DNA of 8,562 nucleotides from ZC4RG17 sp035304485 (GTDB lineage: Bacteria; Actinomycetota; Acidimicrobiia; Spongiisociales; ZC4RG35): contig DATGPZ010000072.1 of NCBI GenBank assembly GCA_035304485.1, forward strand, positions 1-8,562. Reading direction: 5' to 3'. Below, one piece after another: positions 1-5,981 of this stretch. A program made the position numbers and the translations under genes. The number at the start of each line of letters is the position of its first letter. Position 1 is the stretch's first letter. The notes under the pieces are model-generated. The model saw only the letters and a list, made by a program, of their open reading frames with translations, ran no database searches and was not told where the DNA came from.

Positions 1-8
1 CGCCATCT

Positions 9-272
9 TCAGGGTCGGTCGTTGCGGCCCACGACGTAGGAGAGCAGCAGCCCGCCGGCAGCGCCGTAGACATAGGAGAACCCACCTATGCCGTAGATGA
101 TGGGGGCGCCGGCGGCGCGGGCGATGGCGGCGGCGGCGATGGCGCCGATCACACCCATCAGGATCGTCCCGATCAAACGTCGAGCGCCTGCGGCGACCCC
201 ACCCAGCAGACCGCTGATCGCCCCGGCGGCGCCGATGACGGCGAGGGCAGAGAAGGCCGGGTTGTTCAGCAT
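9..272 (-). CDS. Small three-helix membrane protein, hypothetical
   Basis: An 87-residue, strongly hydrophobic, Gly/Ala-rich protein. Three membrane-spanning stretches are visible, at about residues 7-28, 33-53 and 57-82, with a short basic loop (GARR) between the first two and a polar tail (GRNDRP). There is no catalytic motif. The size, the glycine-rich helices and the turn after the first helix recall the GlsB/YeaQ/YmgE 'transglycosylase-associated' small membrane proteins, but the resemblance is loose and function is unknown. It starts with ATG 45 bp after the sigma-factor stop on the same strand and has no clear Shine-Dalgarno sequence, so it may be read from the sigma transcript. Two bases after its TGA stop an ATG (positions 6-4, minus strand) could begin a further gene that runs out of the window. 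The coding call is fairly sure; any function is not. Confidence 0.6.
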   Translation of the reverse strand: MLNNPAFSALAVIGAAGAISGLLGGVAAGARRLIGTILMGVIGAIAAAAIARAAGAPIIYGIGGFSYVYGAAGGLLLSYVVGRNDRP

Positions 273-317
273 GAGCGACAGCTTATCCCGGGGTTTCCGG
301 GGCTCTAGGGCTTTGGC

Positions 318-1250
318 TCAGCCGAGCATCGCTGCCAGATCGACCTGGCTGGACGGGTGGCGCAGCTTGGCCAGCGCCCGGCCCTCGATCTGACGCACCC
401 TCTCACGAGTGGTGTTCATGGCCTTGCCGACGTCGGTCAGCGTCCCGGGTTCGGAGCCATCGAGCCCGAACCGGAGCCACAGCACTCGGCGCTCCTCCTG
501 GTCGAGCAATTCCAGCGCCGCCATCAAACGATCCCGAGCGATCGATTCGACCGCGTGGGTGAACGGGTCGATGCTGTCGTCCTCGACGAAATCCTGGAGC
601 TCGGCGTCCCCGTCTCCGCCCACCGGGCGATCCAAGGAGACCGTGTCTCCCGGGGCCTCGATGGCCAGCAACACTCGCTCACGGTCGACACCGGAAGCCT
701 CGACCAACTCGTCGATGGTGGGGGACCGTTGGAGGCGGTCGTGCAACATCTGGCGGGTATCGGTCACGGTGCGGACGACGTCGATGAGGTGAACGGGGAG
801 GCGGATGGTTCGGCCGGCGTTTCCGATTCCCCGCGTGATTGCCTGGCGGATCCACCACGTGGCGTAGGTGGAGAACTTGAAGCCCTTCCGCCAGTCGAAC
901 TTTTCCACAGCCCGGATCAGGCCCAGGTTTCCCTCCTGGATCAGGTCGAGGAGGTCCAACCCCCGGCCCGTGTAGCGCTTGGCGATGGAGATCACCAGCC
1001 GCAGATTGCAGCTGATGAAGAGAGCGCGGGCTTCGTCTCCCTCTTCGACGAGGGACTCGAGACGACGGCGCTCGACGGGATCCAGGGCGGGATGGGATTC
1101 CAGTCGGGAAGCGGCGCGGCGGCCCTGTTCGATGGCGCGGGCCAGGTGGATTTCGTCCTCGGCTGTGAGCAGGCGGTGGTCGGCCACGTCGTCGAGATAG
1201 AGGCCGACAGTGTCGGCGGTTCCGGAGCGCCTTCGCTTGGTCCCCGCCAT
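318..1250 (-). CDS. RNA polymerase sigma factor, sigma-70 family (RpoD/SigB-like, group 2 type)
   Basis: A 310-residue sigma factor that directs RNA polymerase to promoters. Region 1.2 is at about residues 11-43 (LYLDDVADHRLLTAEDE). Region 2 is at 82-151, with the canonical core-binding and DNA-melting motifs NLRLVISIAKRY, DLIQEGNLGLIRAVEKFDW and KFSTYATWWIRQAIT. Region 3 is at about 158-235. Region 4 is at about 247-300, with the -35-binding helix-turn-helix TRERVRQIEGRALAKLRHP. There is no region 1.1 or long acidic N-terminus such as primary actinobacterial HrdB/SigA carries, so a group 2 (SigB-like) role is more likely than the primary factor, though a short primary sigma cannot be excluded. 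Region 2.4 is unusual: after the ITR motif it reads GIGNAG instead of the common (S/A)IADQA. The ATG start follows GGTGAGG with a 4-5 nt gap. It is transcribed divergently from the DUF4015 gene. Confidence 0.95.
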   Translation of the reverse strand: MAGTKRRRSGTADTVGLYLDDVADHRLLTAEDEIHLARAIEQGRRAASRLESHPALDPVERRRLESLVEEGDEARALFISCNLRLVISIAKRYTGRGLDLLDLIQEGNLGLIRAVEKFDWRKGFKFSTYATWWIRQAITRGIGNAGRTIRLPVHLIDVVRTVTDTRQMLHDRLQRSPTIDELVEASGVDRERVLLAIEAPGDTVSLDRPVGGDGDAELQDFVEDDSIDPFTHAVESIARDRLMAALELLDQEERRVLWLRFGLDGSEPGTLTDVGKAMNTTRERVRQIEGRALAKLRHPSSQVDLAAMLG

Positions 1251-1253
1251 GGG

Positions 1254-1267
1254 CCCTCACCTTTCCT
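1254..1267 (-). promoter_or_regulatory. Ribosome-binding site of the sigma-factor gene
   Basis: The minus strand reads AGGAAAGGTGAGGG just before CCC-ATG. The GGTGAG core ends 5 nt before the ATG, which supports the start at 1250. Confidence 0.65.
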
Positions 1268-1276
1268 GTTTGCGCG

Positions 1277-1305
1277 AAGGTATCAGAGTTCGGCCTCCCT
1301 GACAA
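1277..1305 (-). promoter_or_regulatory. Sigma-70-type promoter for the sigma-factor gene
   Basis: On the minus strand a -35-like TTGTCA (1305-1300) is followed by a 17-bp spacer and a -10-like TACCTT (1282-1277). The -10 is preceded by TGA, giving an extended -10 (TGN). Predicted transcription starts near 1270, leaving a leader of about 20 nt that contains the ribosome-binding site. This is the best-formed promoter in the window. The -10 fits the TANNNT form seen in actinobacteria and shares TACCNT with three other gene starts here. Confidence 0.6.
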
Positions 1306-1319
1306 CGAGTTTTCCACAG

Positions 1320-1358
1320 GCCTACCCGGGTACCGGCTGGCGGGTTTCCTCGGTAGGC
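1320..1358. repeat. Inverted repeat in the divergent intergenic region, possible operator
   Basis: GCCTACC (1320-1326) and GGTAGGC (1352-1358) form 7-bp inverted arms separated by 25 bp. The right arm overlaps a possible -10 box (TAGGCT) for the gene at 1369. It could be a protein-binding site or chance; no terminator features are present. Confidence 0.25.
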
Positions 1359-1359
1359 T
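1354..1359 (+). promoter_or_regulatory. Possible -10 box for a leaderless DUF4015 transcript
   Basis: TAGGCT fits TANNNT and ends 9 nt before the GTG start at 1369, which would make the mRNA leaderless or nearly so. No good -35 lies 16-18 bp upstream, and there is no strong Shine-Dalgarno, so this is tentative. Confidence 0.25.
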
Positions 1360-1368
1360 GATCGGCCC

Positions 1369-2823
1369 GTGTCCCGCCGCACGCAGTTCCGACTTCTAGT
1401 CGCGATCACCCTGGCATGGGTGGCGTGGGCCACCTGGAGCATGATCGACGACCCCGAGCCCTTCACGTTGCGCGTCCTCGACGACGTCGGGGACCCCGTG
1501 GCCAACGCCGTGGTGGCGGCGGAGGGCCGCCAACTGGGTCAGACCGGCGACAACGGCCTGCTGGAGGTAGACCCCCAGGGCGCATTGGTGGAGGTGGATG
1601 CCCCTGGTCATGTCTCCGCCACCTTCACGGTCACGCCGCCCGATGATGGGGTCTTCGATGTCGTGTTGAAGGCCCGGATCCTGCGGGGTCACGTGGTCGA
1701 TCCCGCCGGCCGGCCGGTGGAGCGGGCGTTGGTCTCTGCCGGCTCGGCTAGAGCCTGGTCGGACGAAGAGGGTCGATTCTCGGTTCGGGGTGCCGAGGTG
1801 GGGACCGTGAAGGTGGAACGGGCTGCTTGGGAGCCCGTCGAGTTCGATTGGGGAGGCGGTCCCGGCGAGCAGGAAGTGATGATCGAGCCGTTGAACATCA
1901 AGGCTGTCCACATCACCGGTGAGGCGGTCGAAGAGCAGTTCGACCACTTCCTCGAGATGACCGAACGAACCGAGTTGAACGCCCTGATGGTCGACCTCAA
2001 GGACGAATCCGGCCAGGTGCTGTACAGGTCGTCCGTGCCGATGGTGGCGGAGGTGGGTGCCGAGGGCGACATGTTCGACCTCGAGGAGGTGGCGGCCGCA
2101 GCCGACGAGCGGGGCCTGTACCTCATCGGGAGGATCGTCGTCTTCCAGGACCCGATCGCCGCCCAGGCCATCCCCGAGATGTCGGTGTTCGATCAGGCGA
2201 CCGGTCAGCCCCTGACCTCACGAGGGCAGTACTTCCTCGATCCGACCGACACCGAGGCGCGCGCCTACGCCCTCAGCCTGGCCGAGGAAGCCTGTCGGAT
2301 GGGGGTCGACGAGGTGCAGTTCGACTATGTGCGGTTCCCCGACGTGAGGCCGGAGTCGGCCCATTTCGACGCCGGCGTGACCCTGGATGTTCGGGCCGAG
2401 GCGATCAGGAGTTTCTTGCGCGAGGCACTGGAGGCTCTCAATCCCAAGGGTTGTGCGGTCGGTGTCGACGTCTTCGGTTTCGTCACCACCGCCGCCGATG
2501 ACGGCGGAATCGGCCAGAGATGGGAAGACATCACGTCGGTGGCCGATGTCGTGTCGCCCATGATCTATGCCAGCCACTACGACCCGGGTTGGTTCGGCCT
2601 CGACGACCCCGGCGAGCGGCCCGACGTGGTCGTGAGGCGCGCCCTGGAGGATGCACTCGAGCGTTCACCGGGACGGGTCGTCGTCCGGCCTTGGCTCCAG
2701 GACTTCGGCTACCCCGCCCAGCGAGTCCGGGCCCAGATCGATGTGGCCGAGGAGATGGGGTTGGGCTGGATGCTGTGGAACGCCACCGCCGAGGTGACGG
2801 TGGGAGCGCTCGAGTCGGAATGA
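1369..2823 (+). CDS. Membrane-anchored putative glycoside hydrolase (DUF4015 family) with two N-terminal beta-sandwich domains
   Basis: A 484-residue protein beginning with GTG. Residues 8-25 form a hydrophobic signal-anchor after a basic SRRTQ, so the bulk should lie outside the cytoplasmic membrane. Two carboxypeptidase-regulatory-like (Ig-fold) repeats follow at about 33-97 and 98-172; each has the pattern V-D-D/P-x-G-x-P-V-x-x-A-x-V and a D-x-x-G turn. From about 177 (KAVHITG) to the end lies a TIM-barrel-type domain with DUF4015/putative glycoside hydrolase hallmarks: NALMVDLKDESG, FDYVRFP (318-324), DVFGF (367-371), SPMIYASHY (396-404) and QDFGY (444-448). The acidic residues D319 and D367 sit where such barrels keep catalytic carboxylates, but activity and substrate in this family are not established; a cell-wall or surface polysaccharide is an inference. 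The next gene overlaps by 4 bp (ATGA), implying translational coupling. Confidence 0.88.
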   Translation: MSRRTQFRLLVAITLAWVAWATWSMIDDPEPFTLRVLDDVGDPVANAVVAAEGRQLGQTGDNGLLEVDPQGALVEVDAPGHVSATFTVTPPDDGVFDVVLKARILRGHVVDPAGRPVERALVSAGSARAWSDEEGRFSVRGAEVGTVKVERAAWEPVEFDWGGGPGEQEVMIEPLNIKAVHITGEAVEEQFDHFLEMTERTELNALMVDLKDESGQVLYRSSVPMVAEVGAEGDMFDLEEVAAAADERGLYLIGRIVVFQDPIAAQAIPEMSVFDQATGQPLTSRGQYFLDPTDTEARAYALSLAEEACRMGVDEVQFDYVRFPDVRPESAHFDAGVTLDVRAEAIRSFLREALEALNPKGCAVGVDVFGFVTTAADDGGIGQRWEDITSVADVVSPMIYASHYDPGWFGLDDPGERPDVVVRRALEDALERSPGRVVVRPWLQDFGYPAQRVRAQIDVAEEMGLGWMLWNATAEVTVGALESE

Positions 2824-3503
2824 CTTTCCACGACGGGCTGATCGACTGCCGGCTGTGCCCGAGGCTCGTCGAGTGGAGGGAACGAAAGGCAACGAGTGAG
2901 AAGAGGGCCGCGTTCTCCGACGAGGAATACTGGGGTCGTCCGGTCCCATCTCTCGGGCCTTCCGACGCCCGGATCCTCATCATCGGCCTGGCTCCGGCCG
3001 CCCACGGTGCCAACCGTACCGGTCGGATGTTCACCGGAGACCGCTCGGGGGAATGGCTCTACCGGGCGCTGCACCGGGCTGGCCTGGCGACGTCGCCCGA
3101 CCACCTCGATCCCGATCTCCGCTTGATCGACACCCGGATCACGGCCATATGCCATTGCGCTCCACCGGACAACCGTCCCACCACTGAAGAGAGCCGTACT
3201 TGCGTAGAGACCTGGCTCGTCCCCGAAGTCGCTCACGTCGATCCGGCCGTCGTGGTGTGCCTCGGTGGCCTGTCTTGGACGTGGACGCTCCGTATCGGTC
3301 CCCGCCTGGGGTGGGACGTCCCTCGGCCTCGTCCCCGTTTCGGTCATGGAGTGGAAGTTCCCCTCGTAACCGGGCCGCGATTGCTCGGTTCATATCATCC
3401 GAGCCAGCAGAACACTTTCACCGGAAAGTTGACGGAAGCGATGTTCGACCGCGTCTGGAAACGGGCACGGGAGCTCGCGTCCGACCCGCCGTTTTCGCGA
3501 TAG
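2820..3503 (+). CDS. udgB: Type 5 uracil-DNA glycosylase (UdgB) with [4Fe-4S] cluster
   Basis: A 227-residue DNA-repair enzyme that removes uracil and related deaminated bases from DNA, acting in the cytoplasm. Fe-S ligand candidates are C10 and C13 (DCRLCPRL), C113 (CAPPDN) and C128. Family 5 motifs are clear: GLAPAAHG (56-63), in which the usual Asp/Asn of motif 1 is Ala, then MFTGDRSG (70-77) with D74, a candidate catalytic Asp, then NRPTTEE (118-124), and the DNA-binding motif HPSQQN (193-198). Length is normal for the family. The open frame runs further upstream, but that part is only a shadow of the DUF4015 gene; the ATG at 2820 overlaps the preceding stop as ATGA and starts right before the first cysteine motif. 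It lies just upstream of Fe-S assembly genes, which would supply its cluster, though a separate promoter appears to drive those. Confidence 0.93.
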   Translation: MTFHDGLIDCRLCPRLVEWRERKATSEKRAAFSDEEYWGRPVPSLGPSDARILIIGLAPAAHGANRTGRMFTGDRSGEWLYRALHRAGLATSPDHLDPDLRLIDTRITAICHCAPPDNRPTTEESRTCVETWLVPEVAHVDPAVVVCLGGLSWTWTLRIGPRLGWDVPRPRPRFGHGVEVPLVTGPRLLGSYHPSQQNTFTGKLTEAMFDRVWKRARELASDPPFSR

Positions 3504-3517
3504 GGGGCAGGGCCTCA

Positions 3518-3523
3518 TACCAT
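3518..3523 (+). promoter_or_regulatory. -10-like element of the suf promoter
   Basis: TACCAT lies 37 nt before the sufD start and 14 nt after the udgB stop. No strong -35 is visible; TTCGCG at 3494-3499 would sit 18 bp upstream. The call rests on the TACCNT pattern shared with the other unit starts. Confidence 0.4.
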
Positions 3524-3548
3524 CGAGAAGACCGCAAGTTTTCCGCAC

Positions 3549-3556
3549 GGAGAAGG
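3549..3556 (+). promoter_or_regulatory. Ribosome-binding site of sufD
   Basis: GGAGAAGG ends 4 nt before the GTG at 3561. It is one of the clearest Shine-Dalgarno sequences here and decides the GTG start. Confidence 0.6.
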
Positions 3557-3560
3557 CCAC

Positions 3561-4823
3561 GTGACCGCGTTCGATCGTTCTACTCTCGACACTCTTGCCC
3601 GCTCACAGCCGGACTGGCGAGCGGAGCAGATGATCGAGGCATTTGCCGCTTTCGAGGCCCAGGAACTACCCACTGCTGCCGACGAAGACTGGAAATACGT
3701 CGACATCGATTTCGACTTGAGTGGGCTGGCAGTCGTCGCCGAGCCAGGCAACCCGATCGCCCCCGGTCCCTTCACCGCCGCCGCCATCACCGCGGCGGCT
3801 GGGACCGTTGCCATCGTGGACGGCCAGGTGACCGATGTGTCGGCCGATGTCGACGGCCTGACGGTGCGACGGATCGCGGACGTAGAAGAGATGGAGAACG
3901 CCGCCGCCGTCGATCGCGACAAGTTCGCGGCCGCTCATGCGGCTTTCGCGTCCGACGGGATACGAATCGAGACGAGACCGGGTGCTGTGGTCGATGCTCC
4001 CCTGGTGGTCGACATCCAGGCGACGCGGGAGGGAACCATGACGTTCCCGCACGTGGAGTTCGCTCTCGGCGACAACTCAGAAGCAGCCGTGCTCGTGGTC
4101 TACCGGAGCCCGGAGGACCTGGAGGCGACGGCCGTTCCGTCGGTGCTGCTGTCGGCCGGAGAGGGCGCCCGCCTGAAGTTCCTTTCGGTGCAGGGCTGGG
4201 GGGAAGCCACGACCGGCCTCGCTCATCAGCGGCTCAGGTTGGCACGGGACGCCACCGGGCGGGTCGGCGAGGTCGGCTTGGGTGGCAAGGTGGGCCGCCT
4301 CGACCTGGTAGTCGACCTGGTCGGAGCCGGATCGTCGTCGGAGGTCGTCGGCCTCTACTTCGGTCGGAATGAACAGATCCTCGACTACCGGATGGTCATC
4401 AACCACATCGGTCGCAACACCTCCTCCGACGTCTTCTTGAAGGGAGCGGTCGAAGACCAGGCAGAGTCGGTGTTCACAGGCCTTCTTCGGATCGAGAAGG
4501 ACGCTCTCCGGTCCTCCGCTTTCGAGACCAACCGCAACCTGGTGCTGTCCGAGCACGCCAAGGCGCATTCGGTTCCGAACCTGGAGATCCTGTGCAACGA
4601 CGTCGTATGTGGCCACGGGTCGTCGGTCGGGCCGCTCGAAGACGAGCATCTCTACTACCTCCAGAGCCGGGGCATCCGCAGCGAACGGGCTGAGCGGATG
4701 CTCATCCGCGGCTTCTTCACCGAGGTGATCGACCGGCTCCCGATCGACATCGTGGCCGGCCCGATCCAGGATGCGGTCTTCAGTCGATTCGTCGAGGCAC
4801 AAGAAGAGGGTCGTCTATCGTGA
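3561..4823 (+). CDS. sufD: Fe-S cluster assembly protein SufD
   Basis: A 420-residue SufB/SufD-family protein. With SufB and the SufC ATPase it forms the cytoplasmic SufBC2D scaffold on which Fe-S clusters are assembled. The N-terminal helical part carries the SufD-type LPTAADEDWKYVDI (about residues 36-49). The beta-helix core follows, then the C-terminal block C345-NDVV-C350-G-H352-G with SVGPLEDEHLYYLQSRGI and RGFFTEVIDRLP. The CGHG (rather than the CEHE-type motif of SufB), the FFxEVI ending and the length all favour SufD over SufB, which is usually about 470 residues. H352 corresponds to the functionally important His of SufD. C345 and C350 are the only cysteines I find. It starts with GTG and is the first gene of a three-gene overlapped operon. 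No sufB, sufS or sufU lies on either side in this window. Confidence 0.92.
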   Translation: MTAFDRSTLDTLARSQPDWRAEQMIEAFAAFEAQELPTAADEDWKYVDIDFDLSGLAVVAEPGNPIAPGPFTAAAITAAAGTVAIVDGQVTDVSADVDGLTVRRIADVEEMENAAAVDRDKFAAAHAAFASDGIRIETRPGAVVDAPLVVDIQATREGTMTFPHVEFALGDNSEAAVLVVYRSPEDLEATAVPSVLLSAGEGARLKFLSVQGWGEATTGLAHQRLRLARDATGRVGEVGLGGKVGRLDLVVDLVGAGSSSEVVGLYFGRNEQILDYRMVINHIGRNTSSDVFLKGAVEDQAESVFTGLLRIEKDALRSSAFETNRNLVLSEHAKAHSVPNLEILCNDVVCGHGSSVGPLEDEHLYYLQSRGIRSERAERMLIRGFFTEVIDRLPIDIVAGPIQDAVFSRFVEAQEEGRLS

Positions 4824-5137
4824 GCTGGATCCAGGTCGTCGAGACGCGCCGCATCCCTCGGGACCGCGGCTTGCGGGTGAACATCGGCGAGCACCGCATC
4901 GCTCTCTTCCGGATCGGTGATGATGTGTATGCCATCGGAGATCGCTGCAGTCACGCCGAGGCCTCCCTGTCGGAGGGTGATCTGTTCGACTACGAGGTGG
5001 AGTGCCCGCGGCACGGGAGCGCTTTCGATGTGCGCACCGGTGAGCCGCAAGCTCTGCCTGCCACCCAGCCCGTCCCCACCTATGACGTGAAGGTGGAAGA
5101 CGACGTGGTCTTTCTCGAGATCGGAGAGCTGACATGA
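4820..5137 (+). CDS. Rieske-type [2Fe-2S] ferredoxin, suf-cluster associated
   Basis: A 105-residue single-domain Rieske protein, similar to ferredoxin components of non-heme iron oxygenases. The two cluster-binding boxes are intact: C43-S-H45 in DRCSHAEASLSEG and C62-P-R-H65-G in CPRHGSAFDVRTGEP. There is no signal peptide or membrane segment, so it is a soluble cytoplasmic electron carrier. Its GTG start overlaps the sufD stop (GTGA) and its TGA overlaps the sufC ATG (ATGA), so its translation is coupled to both. A Rieske gene between sufD and sufC is a known arrangement in actinobacteria such as Streptomyces. An electron-supply role in Fe-S assembly is therefore likelier than an oxygenase role, but this is inferred from context; automated labels as a dioxygenase subunit would probably mislead. 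Confidence 0.9.
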   Translation: MSWIQVVETRRIPRDRGLRVNIGEHRIALFRIGDDVYAIGDRCSHAEASLSEGDLFDYEVECPRHGSAFDVRTGEPQALPATQPVPTYDVKVEDDVVFLEIGELT

Positions 5138-5940
5138 CGGTTGCCTTGGAAGTGTCCGGCCTGCGCGCCTCGGTGGACGGCAACGAGATCCTCAAGGGGC
5201 TCGATCTGGTGGTGCCATTCGGCGAGATCCACGTGATCATGGGTCCCAACGGTTCCGGCAAGTCGACCCTGAGCCATGTGCTCACGGGGAGCCCCGAGTA
5301 CTCGGCGGAGGGGTCGGCCAAGCTGGATGGGGTCGAGTTGCTGGACCTCGAAGTCGACGAACGGAGCCGCCAAGGGCTATTGCAGGCCTTCCAGTATCCG
5401 ACCGAGGTGCCGGGCATCCGGCTCGGCGAGTTCGTCAGGGAGGCGGCTGCCGAGCGCGGTCTCAACGGCGAAGATCTCGAACGATCCATCCTGGCGGCCG
5501 CCGAGGAGTTCGGCATGACCGAGTTTCTCGACCGGTCGCTCAACGACGACCTGTCGGGCGGTGAGAAGAAGCGGTCGGAGATCTTCCAGCTGGCCGTTCT
5601 TCGGCCCAAGGTCGCGGTCCTGGATGAGATCGACTCCGGTCTGGACATCGACGCAGTCCGCCAGGTGGCGGAAGCAGTGGAGGCGATGAGGAGCCCCGAG
5701 GTGGCGGTCGTGCTCATCACCCACTACGTCCGAATCCTTCGATATCTCTCGCCCGACCGGGTCCATGTGATGCTGGACGGCCGGATCGTCGAGTCAGGCG
5801 GGCCCGAGCTGGCCGAAGAGCTCGAATCGGGGGGTTACGAGGCGGTGCGACAGCGACTCGGGATCGTCCCCGACGGCGACGAAACGCCTGCGATTCCCTC
5901 CGCATCCGAGTTCTTCACGGACACACCTTTCGATCGCTGA
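5134..5940 (+). CDS. sufC: Fe-S cluster assembly ATPase SufC
   Basis: A 268-residue ABC-type ATPase that powers conformational change in the SufBCD scaffold. It is soluble and is not a transporter despite its fold. Visible motifs are Walker A GPNGSGKST (37-45), Q-loop Q87 in AFQYPTEVPG, the ABC signature LSGGEKKR (140-147), Walker B VAVLDEIDSGLD (160-171) with catalytic E165, and switch His H197 in LITHY. The SufC-specific forms SGGEKKR and DEIDSGLDIDA separate it from ordinary ABC importers. About 20 C-terminal residues (GDETPAIPSASEFFTDTPFD) form a polar tail beyond the fold, as in other long actinobacterial SufC proteins. It starts with ATG overlapping the Rieske stop as ATGA. It ends the operon: the next gene begins 41 bp on with its own upstream element. 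Confidence 0.96.
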   Translation: MTVALEVSGLRASVDGNEILKGLDLVVPFGEIHVIMGPNGSGKSTLSHVLTGSPEYSAEGSAKLDGVELLDLEVDERSRQGLLQAFQYPTEVPGIRLGEFVREAAAERGLNGEDLERSILAAAEEFGMTEFLDRSLNDDLSGGEKKRSEIFQLAVLRPKVAVLDEIDSGLDIDAVRQVAEAVEAMRSPEVAVVLITHYVRILRYLSPDRVHVMLDGRIVESGGPELAEELESGGYEAVRQRLGIVPDGDETPAIPSASEFFTDTPFDR

Positions 5941-5941
5941 C

Positions 5942-5947
5942 TACCTT
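5942..5947 (+). promoter_or_regulatory. -10-like element upstream of the peptidase gene
   Basis: TACCTT lies directly after the sufC stop and 34 nt before the peptidase ATG. It also forms part of a CTACC/GGTAG inverted repeat (5941-5945 and 5953-5957). No convincing -35 is visible, so the evidence is the shared TACCNT pattern and position. Confidence 0.35.
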
Positions 5948-5981
5948 GCCTGGGTAGGCCGGTTCTGGGAAGCTCCCGCTC

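Noticed and set aside
287..301. CCCGG/CCGGG hairpin between the sigma gene and the small membrane protein
   Set aside because: Only a 5-bp stem with no following T-run, so it does not support an intrinsic terminator.
1310..1318. TTTTCCACA, matching a relaxed DnaA-box consensus, next to the sigma promoter
   Set aside because: The same nonamer occurs at 901-909 inside the sigma coding sequence, and no cluster of boxes or origin features is present, so it is not evidence of DnaA control.
357..1361. A 334-codon plus-strand frame antisense to the sigma factor
   Set aside because: It is the mirror of a sigma gene whose conserved motifs are unmistakable; the translation matches no family and lacks a ribosome-binding site.
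2520..2819. Upstream extension of the udgB frame
   Set aside because: The added residues are an Arg/Pro-rich out-of-frame reading of the DUF4015 gene; UdgB proteins start near the first Cys motif, and the ATG at 2820 fits an ATGA overlap.
3200..4372. A 390-codon plus-strand frame overlapping udgB and sufD
   Set aside because: Its translation is mostly Arg/Gly repeats in another frame of two well-supported genes.
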